Of a stretch of DNA of 64,000 nucleotides, positions 59,471-64,000 are shown piece after piece. Numbering within the stretch: position 1 is the stretch's first letter; the number at the start of each line of letters is the position of its first letter. Below the pieces are notes generated by a model. It worked only from the letters and a program-made list of their open reading frames with translations. It was not told where the DNA came from and ran no database searches. The stretch lies in NCBI GenBank assembly GCA_020633055.1, contig JACKEJ010000012.1, positions 320,661 to 384,660 on the forward strand, in the 5' to 3' direction. The translations under genes were made by a program, and so were the position numbers. This DNA comes from Sandaracinaceae bacterium (GTDB lineage: Bacteria; Myxococcota_A; Polyangia; Polyangiales; Houyiibacteriaceae).

Positions 59471-59746
59471 TCACGAGCGCGCGTACAAGTAGCCCGCCAC
59501 GCCAGCGAGCAGGATGGCCTGGACCACGCTCAGCCAGAAGGCGGCCCACAGGCGCGTCGCCTGCGGCGGCAGCGGGTCGTCGTCCGGGGCCGCGGGCAGC
59601 GCGAACACCAGCATGATCAGCGGGCTGCAGAACAGTCCGAGGGCGCCCCAGTACGGGTGTCGCCCGGCGCGGACGGACACCTCCACGCACGTCCAGCACC
59701 AGAGGAACAACAGCGCGAACACACACGGGAGCTCCACGACCGGCAT
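59471..59746 (-). CDS. Small three-helix membrane protein (91 aa)
   Basis: A short protein beginning MPVVELPCVFALLFLWCWTC with about three transmembrane helices (about 3-20, 33-48 and 68-88). ATG 59744-59746 is chosen because the longer frame, from a GTG at 59801-59803, would overlap the tRNA-Lys promoter. Ribosome binding sites are weak in both cases. No family recognised. Confidence 0.65.
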   Translation of the reverse strand: MPVVELPCVFALLFLWCWTCVEVSVRAGRHPYWGALGLFCSPLIMLVFALPAAPDDDPLPPQATRLWAAFWLSVVQAILLAGVAGYLYARS

Positions 59747-59786
59747 CGCGAGGGAGCTTGGTGCTAACGTCCCCGCTCGCCAAGCC

Positions 59787-59815
59787 TTGACGACCCCCGT
59801 CACGGCTGTTAGGAA
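59787..59815 (+). promoter_or_regulatory. Promoter of the tRNA-Lys/tRNA-Glu operon
   Basis: TTGACG (59787-59792) and TAGGAA (59810-59815) are separated by exactly 17 bp. The -35 box is close to consensus and the -10 is weaker. The predicted start lies about 10 bp before tRNA-Lys, as expected for a stable-RNA promoter. Confidence 0.6.
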
Positions 59816-59832
59816 CCCGTCGCCTCAAGAAG

Positions 59833-59905
59833 GGGTCGTTAGCTCAGTCGGTAGAGCAGCGGACTTTTAATCCGACGGTCGAGGGTTCAAGCCCCTCACG
59901 ACCCA
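59833..59905 (+). tRNA. tRNA-Lys (anticodon TTT)
   Basis: A 73-nt cloverleaf: acceptor stem GGGTCGT (59833-59839) pairs with ACGACCC (59898-59904), discriminator A at 59905, D-arm AGCTCAGTCGGTAGAGC, anticodon loop CTTTTAA giving TTT, and T-arm GAGGGTTCAAGCCCCTC. The genome continues CCG, so the CCA end is not encoded and must be added enzymatically. It decodes AAA and AAG. Confidence 0.95.
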
Positions 59906-59937
59906 CCGGTTTTCCCCCTCTAAGGCAGAAAACCTCC

Positions 59938-60010
59938 GTCCCCATCGTCTAGTGGCCCAGGACCCGGGCTTTTCACGCCTGTAACGCGGGTTCAAACCCC
60001 GCTGGGGACG
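59938..60010 (+). tRNA. tRNA-Glu (anticodon TTC)
   Basis: A 73-nt cloverleaf close to E. coli tRNA-Glu: GTCCCCA (59938-59944) pairs with TGGGGAC (60003-60009), with discriminator G at 60010. The anticodon loop CTTTTCACG gives TTC, and the T-arm is GCGGGTTCAAACCCCGC. No CCA is encoded (CTACA follows). It is 32 nt after tRNA-Lys and surely co-transcribed. Confidence 0.95.
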
Positions 60011-60041
60011 CTACATCATGACCCGGTCATGAAACCCGAAG

Positions 60042-60074
60042 GCCCCTCTGGCAGCGCCAGGGGGGCTTTCATTT
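60042..60074 (+). terminator. Rho-independent terminator after tRNA-Glu
   Basis: GCCCCTCTGGC (60042-60052) pairs with GCCAGGGGGGC (60056-60066) over eleven positions with one T-G pair, around a 3-nt loop, followed by TTTCATTT. It is correctly placed 31 nt after the tRNA-Glu gene. Confidence 0.85.
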
Positions 60075-60110
60075 CGTCGCGAGGATCCGCCCGCCCGCCC
60101 GCTGGCGCGA

Positions 60111-61214
60111 CTATGACGTGTCGGGGGCGTCGGCGCCTCCAGGCGGGCGGGGCGGTGGGTCCGGACCGAGGCGGGCGTCGAGCGCCTCCCAGTCGATGTG
60201 TGCGCAGCGCGGGTCCTTCGACGCGTATCGAACGGGGACGTCGAGCCCGACGAGGTCTCGGAGCGGAACGGTGGGCGGTAGTGAGTTGAATACCTGCGTG
60301 ACCAGCTCCTGGTCGTTGACCCGCAAAGCCAGGCGTGCCTCGACGAAGCGACGTGCGTTGAAGTCGCCGTGCCGGAGCGCCACTACGCGAGCCTCGCCAG
60401 CCATGTCGAGCGCGCTGAGCTTCTGAAAAGATGGGGTGAACTTTCCTGTCACGAGGGTGAGTAGGAACGACGATACGCCGACGACCACGTACGGTAGGGC
60501 CGCCATGAGCAGCGCGTCCAACGCCACGCCATGGACACCCGCGACGCGCCCAGTGCCGACCTGCTTCGTAGCGAGCGCGACGAGCCCGGCGAACGCGACC
60601 ACGAACGCCAGTCGACGTGCGCGGGCGCGCGGTGGCGCCACACCCGCGCGTCGGTCGTCTCGAGGGTGGGGTGCGGCCAGAGCCGCCTCGTGTGGCGTGG
60701 GCGGCGGTGTGATCCAGCCGCCGATGCCACCGCAACGATGCCAATGGTTCCAGTCGACGAAGTAGCGATGGAGGACGTCCTTCGGTCGGACGTGGACGGG
60801 TACCAGGCTACCCACCAACTGGTCGACATAGTCGCCTCCGTCGAGGGGGGACGAGGTGCGTACGGAGCAGGGTCGCTCCTCACCGTCGATCCCCGAGAAG
60901 CGCAGGTTGAGCTCGAGGCCCCGCTCGGCATTCAGGGTGGCGGCGGTGACCACGGCGAGTCCGGGTCGCGACTGCGCCCGTTCCATCATCTGCGCCCAGA
61001 CCTGGTGCCGGCTGGCGAACGACACGCCGGCTAGGAGAACGAACGGGAGGGACGCCACGCCCCAGGCGAGCACCGACTGGGCAGACGAGAAGACCGCGGC
61101 GAGGAGCGCCGGCGCCACGAGGACCCCCATCGCCGCCAGGGTCTTCGCGCGACCCCGACTCTCGGATGCCGACGCGGCGCCCGGAGTGCTGCCCTCGTGG
61201 CCCCCACCAGTCAT
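60111..61214 (-). CDS. Membrane protein with duplicated DUF3592-like halves
   Basis: A 367 aa protein. Two transmembrane helices lie near the N-terminus (about 27-65), another pair near 202-255, and the two soluble segments are similar to each other. The first ends VGSLVPVHVRPKDVLHRYFV followed by DW. The second ends VGLDVPVRYASKDPRCAHID followed by W. The pattern of a beta domain ending in G-x-x-V-P-V-x-x-x-x-x-D recalls DUF3592. No function is known. ATG 61214 gives a polar N-terminus MTGGGHEGSTP; no clear ribosome binding site is visible. Confidence 0.75.
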   Translation of the reverse strand: MTGGGHEGSTPGAASASESRGRAKTLAAMGVLVAPALLAAVFSSAQSVLAWGVASLPFVLLAGVSFASRHQVWAQMMERAQSRPGLAVVTAATLNAERGLELNLRFSGIDGEERPCSVRTSSPLDGGDYVDQLVGSLVPVHVRPKDVLHRYFVDWNHWHRCGGIGGWITPPPTPHEAALAAPHPRDDRRAGVAPPRARARRLAFVVAFAGLVALATKQVGTGRVAGVHGVALDALLMAALPYVVVGVSSFLLTLVTGKFTPSFQKLSALDMAGEARVVALRHGDFNARRFVEARLALRVNDQELVTQVFNSLPPTVPLRDLVGLDVPVRYASKDPRCAHIDWEALDARLGPDPPPRPPGGADAPDTS

Positions 61215-61327
61215 CGACGTCGCTCCAGCATGTCGCGCAGCAGACCACGCGCGAGGTCATGGTTCCAGTCGCTCGGACATGGGGCGGGGCATTCACGCGG
61301 CGGGTGCGTTTCGGAGAGCATGGAGGC

Positions 61328-61507
61328 ATGCGAACCCTGGTGGTCATCGTCATCGGGCTCTGCGCCGGAGTCGCATGTTACCTCGGTGGCGACGCGCTCA
61401 TGGCGATGTACGGGCTGGACCCTCCCTACGCCGTCTTCTTCCTCGGTGCCGCGCTCCAGGGTCTCGCCTACACCCCACCGGTGTTCGTCGCGTGGTTTGC
61501 GCGATAG
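61328..61507 (+). CDS. Small membrane protein (59 aa)
   Basis: A short protein starting MRTLVVIVIGLCAGVACYLG with two transmembrane segments separated by a Gly-Leu-Asp-Pro-Pro turn. GGAGAG lies about 8 nt before the ATG. The frame is open further upstream to 61166 but that part overlaps the divergent gene. Codon third positions are mostly G/C. No family recognised. Coding status is likely but not certain given the size. Confidence 0.5.
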   Translation: MRTLVVIVIGLCAGVACYLGGDALMAMYGLDPPYAVFFLGAALQGLAYTPPVFVAWFAR

Positions 61508-61585
61508 ACATCGGCCTCGCCCAGCGGACTATCGAGTGGGTTGGCGTCGCCAGAGCGACCGTGCTCGGCAAGCGACCATAAGAAA

Positions 61586-61612
61586 AGCCGCCGTCGGGTC
61601 TCCGAGGCGGCT
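61586..61612. terminator. Strong hairpin, possible terminator
   Basis: AGCCGCC (61586-61592) pairs with GGCGGCT (61606-61612), with an inner TCGG/CCGA extension. On the minus strand the hairpin is followed by TTTTCTTATGG, a U-tract, so it would stop leftward transcripts. On the plus strand it follows the small membrane gene with 78 nt between. The rest of the gap 61508-61785 shows no gene I can support. Confidence 0.5.
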
Positions 61613-61785
61613 TCCATGAGACGTGCGCACGTCGCTGGTGAGTGCCCCTCGCACCCGTGTGGACCAGCGACAGTGATGCGACTGCGACTCATGCGGGGTC
61701 TACCTCGGGCGGTTCGAGCCTTCGTCAAGCGCGGGGGTTGCTTCTACGGCGAACATCCGCGCGGTCTCGCGGTAGAACACGACGC

Positions 61786-62142
61786 GTGAGGCTTATCGGC
61801 TCCCAAGGCCATGCTGCTATCCTGCCGAGGTTGCAGCTGCTGGACGAACTGGCACGGCGATTCGAAGATGCGGGTCTCGCCGTCCGCCAGCGGTCGTTCT
61901 TCGGCCCTGGTTTCATGGTGTTCGACGCCAGAATGTTCGACGAAGCGAAGCGTGGCGAGGTCCGCGCAGAGCTTCCAGTCAACGTGTACTGTGTCGGCCA
62001 TGCCGTGGAGCTGCGCGTCACGCGGCACGGTGGGCCACACTGGGTGTCGCAGGTGGCGGACGCCGAGGTCGCGGTCGCCGAGGTGACGGGCTTCTTCGCG
62101 GACCCCAAGTGGCCGCCCGGGCCAAGCTGGGTGCAGGTCTAG
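61786..62142 (+). CDS. Hypothetical protein (118 aa)
   Basis: The GTG at 61786 gives a soluble alpha/beta protein: helix LQLLDELARRFEDAGLAVRQ, then strands SFFGPGFMVFDARMFD, AELPVNVYCVGHAVELRVTR and the end WPPGPSWVQV. The frame is open to 61642 upstream, but that section is Arg-rich and not convincing. No family is recognised and no strong ribosome binding site is seen. It has one cysteine and no membrane segment. Confidence 0.55.
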   Translation: MRLIGSQGHAAILPRLQLLDELARRFEDAGLAVRQRSFFGPGFMVFDARMFDEAKRGEVRAELPVNVYCVGHAVELRVTRHGGPHWVSQVADAEVAVAEVTGFFADPKWPPGPSWVQV

Positions 62143-62235
62143 CTCGGGTCGGTTGCGAGCGCGTACGCGGTTGGCATCACGCGCTGACGACGTCCTGAGC
62201 CCCAGGTGCGCTCGAACAGTACCAGCGTGTTCGTC

Positions 62236-62562
62236 TCACTTCTCCGTGTAGCTGTCCCGGAAGTCGGGCAGCGGTGTGAGCGCGTAGCCGGGGGCCGGTC
62301 CCACGGTGCCCCAGCTCAGCAGCTCGGCGTGCTGGGCGCCCTCCACGCGGATGGCTCTCCCGGACGTCCACGTGCTTCCGAGGCCTCCCTCCCACTCGCT
62401 GTAGCGCACCTTGCGCCCCGCGATGACGGTCTCGTAGATGGACTCCACGATCAGGCTCGGCTCCCAGGTGTCCACGAACGCAAACGCGACGCGGTCCAGC
62501 GCGATGGTCACGGGTTCGGCTCCCTCGTCGTAGAAGCGCAGGGTTCCGGTCAGCACGGGCAT
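62236..62562 (-). CDS. Hypothetical protein (108 aa)
   Basis: A soluble beta-rich protein starting MPVLTGTLRFYDEGAEPVTI. Strand-like segments alternate (RVAFAFVDTWEPSLIVESIY, GRKVRYSEWEGGLGSTW), ending PGYALTPLPDFRDSYTEK. The composition looks like a real folded domain, but I recognise no family. It lies 44 nt downstream of the metallophosphoesterase gene on the same strand, so they may be co-transcribed. Confidence 0.7.
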   Translation of the reverse strand: MPVLTGTLRFYDEGAEPVTIALDRVAFAFVDTWEPSLIVESIYETVIAGRKVRYSEWEGGLGSTWTSGRAIRVEGAQHAELLSWGTVGPAPGYALTPLPDFRDSYTEK

Positions 62563-62606
62563 CGCGTCATGGTGGCGTCGCGCGTCGCCCGCCGCCAGCG
62601 CCCTGC

Positions 62607-63152
62607 TCAGTCGCGCCGACCGTGGTGGTCCACGGGCGTTGCGTCGCCCCGACTGAGCGCGATGCGGATGGCCTCGCTGGCTTCGATGGGGCGGTAGTCG
62701 TGGCAGTCCACGCCCACGTCCAGGCGGCCGCGCAGCAGGCGCCCGAGGCTGCCGTGCGAGTGGCCGTGGAAGTGGAGGGCACCCTTGTGCATGCCGTCCC
62801 AGGACTCGATGGGGAAGTGGCAGAGGACGACCTTACGCTCGCCGATCTTGACGGTGGTGAGCGCGTCGACGCGCTCGAAGAGGCCCAGTGTGTGCGCGCT
62901 CATGTGGCGGTCGTGGTTGCCGGTGACGAGGCGCACGTGGCCGTTCAGCCGGGCGAGCAGGGCGCGGGTGGCGTCGGCGCCGTGGAACGAGAAGTCCCCC
63001 AGGTGGAAGACCTGGTCGTCTGCGCCAACGGTGGCGTTCCAGTTGCGCACAAGCGCCTCGTCCATCGCCTTCACGTTCGCGAACGGCCGGCCCGCAAGCT
63101 CGCAGATGCGCTTGTGGCCGAAGTGCGTGTCGCTGGTGAAGAAGGTGTTCAT
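62607..63152 (-). CDS. Calcineurin-like metallophosphoesterase
   Basis: A 181 aa enzyme of the binuclear metal phosphoesterase superfamily. All five metal motifs are visible: SDTHFGH (7-13), GDFSFHG, TGNHDRH, CHFPIESWDG and HFHGHSHG. The short form and its start MNTFFTSDTHFGHKRICEL match the phage-type/YfcE-like small metallophosphoesterases that hydrolyse phosphodiester or phosphomonoester model substrates. The true substrate is unknown. It is leftward with 55 bp to the esterase gene ahead of it. Confidence 0.9.
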   Translation of the reverse strand: MNTFFTSDTHFGHKRICELAGRPFANVKAMDEALVRNWNATVGADDQVFHLGDFSFHGADATRALLARLNGHVRLVTGNHDRHMSAHTLGLFERVDALTTVKIGERKVVLCHFPIESWDGMHKGALHFHGHSHGSLGRLLRGRLDVGVDCHDYRPIEASEAIRIALSRGDATPVDHHGRRD

Positions 63153-63207
63153 TCTGGCCCCGTCCTCGGGCTGTGCGGGCCGACGTCAAGTGCTGGGGCC
63201 ACCGTGC

Positions 63208-64000
63208 TCAGCGCACTGGCCCCACGTGCGCTTCTATAAACGCTTCATGATCACGCCAGCAGGCCACGGCCGCCGGGCGCTTCTGCAACGCGTGGAACGC
63301 GTGTGGCTCGCCCGCGTAGGTGCGCAGCTGGGTCGGGACCCCGTGCCCCTCGAGGGCCGCGGCCAGGCGCTGGCTGTCGTGCACCAGGAAGTCGCCTGTG
63401 CCGCAGAACACGAAGTGTGGGGGCAGGGGGCGCGCCGGGGCCTCTTGCTCCAGCAGCACCACCGGGTCGGCCAGCACGTGCACACCCGGGGTCTGGTCGG
63501 GGGCGCCCAAGTAGGCCGCCTCCATGGAGCGCGCCACGCCGTGCGCCAAGCGCGAAGGGGGCGTGTCCGTGCGCCAGAAGCGCCCCATGTCGCTCACCTG
63601 GAACACGCCGCAGCCCGCGAGCACGGCGGTGATGTCGGGCGCGCCCTCGCGCAGACGCTGCGTGGCCTCGAGGGGCACATCGTAGCCAGAGAGCAGCGCG
63701 GTGGACACGATCAGGTTGGCGCCGGCGGACTCACCGGCCAGCGTGATGGCGCTGCCGTCCGCGCCGTACGAGGCCGCGTGCTGGCGCACGAACACCAGCG
63801 CGTCCACCACGTCGTCCAGCGCGGCGGGATAGCGGTGCTTCGGGGCCAGCCGGTAGTCCATGTTGAACACCGTGAAGCCGCGCCGCGCGAAGGCCACGGC
63901 CAAGCTGATGTGCGTGGCCTTGGAGCACGACGAGAAGCCCCCGCCGTGCACGTACAGCAGCGCGCGCTGTCCGTCGGGTGCGCCCTCCAGCCGGAACACG
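63208..64000 (-). CDS. Hormone-sensitive-lipase-family alpha/beta hydrolase, N-terminus off window
   Basis: A 263-residue fragment of an esterase. The oxyanion motif HGGG is in LLYVHGGGFSS, the nucleophile serine in LAGESAGAN, the acid Asp in TGDFLVHDSQ, and the histidine in AGEPHAFHAL, all in HSL-family order. The frame is open to the right edge. Family members usually have 60-80 residues before HGGG and here there are under 25, so the true start lies beyond 64000. No substrate can be given. Confidence 0.9.
   Translation of the reverse strand, partial: VFRLEGAPDGQRALLYVHGGGFSSCSKATHISLAVAFARRGFTVFNMDYRLAPKHRYPAALDDVVDALVFVRQHAASYGADGSAITLAGESAGANLIVSTALLSGYDVPLEATQRLREGAPDITAVLAGCGVFQVSDMGRFWRTDTPPSRLAHGVARSMEAAYLGAPDQTPGVHVLADPVVLLEQEAPARPLPPHFVFCGTGDFLVHDSQRLAAALEGHGVPTQLRTYAGEPHAFHALQKRPAAVACWRDHEAFIEAHVGPVR

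Overview
The window is high-GC DNA (roughly two thirds G+C by eye) with dense coding, many GTG starts and 4-nt start/stop overlaps. Its gene types are OmpA proteins with calcium-binding TSP3 repeats, AgmX/PglI-type lipoproteins, FHA plus zinc-ribbon proteins, TPR and HEAT lipoproteins, a neutral ceramidase and acyl-CoA dehydrogenases. Together these suggest a Myxococcota chromosome (Polyangia-like, for example the Sandaracinus group). That placement is inferred from gene content, not from a marker-gene tree. Nothing indicates a plasmid, prophage, transposon or CRISPR array.

Layout. 1-490 holds the start of a leftward hotdog-thioesterase-like gene. 559-5618 is a purine operon: a promoter, purH, purD, and a coupled membrane protein of unknown role. 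5652-10361 holds a small protein, a leftward yecE-like/rluD pair, an OmpA/TSP3 protein, and a 30-bp tandem repeat in which that gene and a convergent lipoprotein gene both end. 10583-18191 holds a large TPR membrane protein, then acyl-CoA dehydrogenase, AgmX-type lipoprotein, acyl-CoA dehydrogenase and GH5 hydrolase, the last three joined by GTGA overlaps. 18278-26477 holds dapA, a CehA-like PHP protein, metF (leftward), pyrD, a secreted beta-flower-like repeat protein and a GMC oxidoreductase. 26657-33427 is a leftward tripartite efflux operon (RND pump, adaptor, outer-membrane factor) led by its TetR gene, with a clear inverted-repeat operator at 33496-33522.

33602-46458 holds lipoproteins, an MMPL/RND exporter, a fatty-acid desaturase, a glycine-rich RRM protein, a second OmpA/TSP3 protein, an M50 protease, and a neutral ceramidase divergent from a YceI lipoprotein. 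46596-50911 is a leftward series: two tandemly duplicated FHA/zinc-ribbon proteins, two membrane proteins and a small basic protein. 51158-55446 is dnaE overlapped by a gene that closely resembles MutH, the mismatch-repair nicking endonuclease usually found in Gammaproteobacteria. This is the most notable gene in the window. 55549-64000 holds small membrane and hypothetical genes, an ArsR/SRPBCC operon with a palindromic operator, lgt, a tRNA-Lys/tRNA-Glu operon with promoter and terminator, a metallophosphoesterase, and a truncated HSL-family esterase.

The supported functional units are purine synthesis (purH-purD), folate/methionine, lysine/cell-wall and pyrimidine synthesis genes, multidrug efflux under TetR control, lipoprotein maturation (lgt, in a window with many predicted lipoproteins), and replication with possible methyl-directed mismatch repair (dnaE-mutH).
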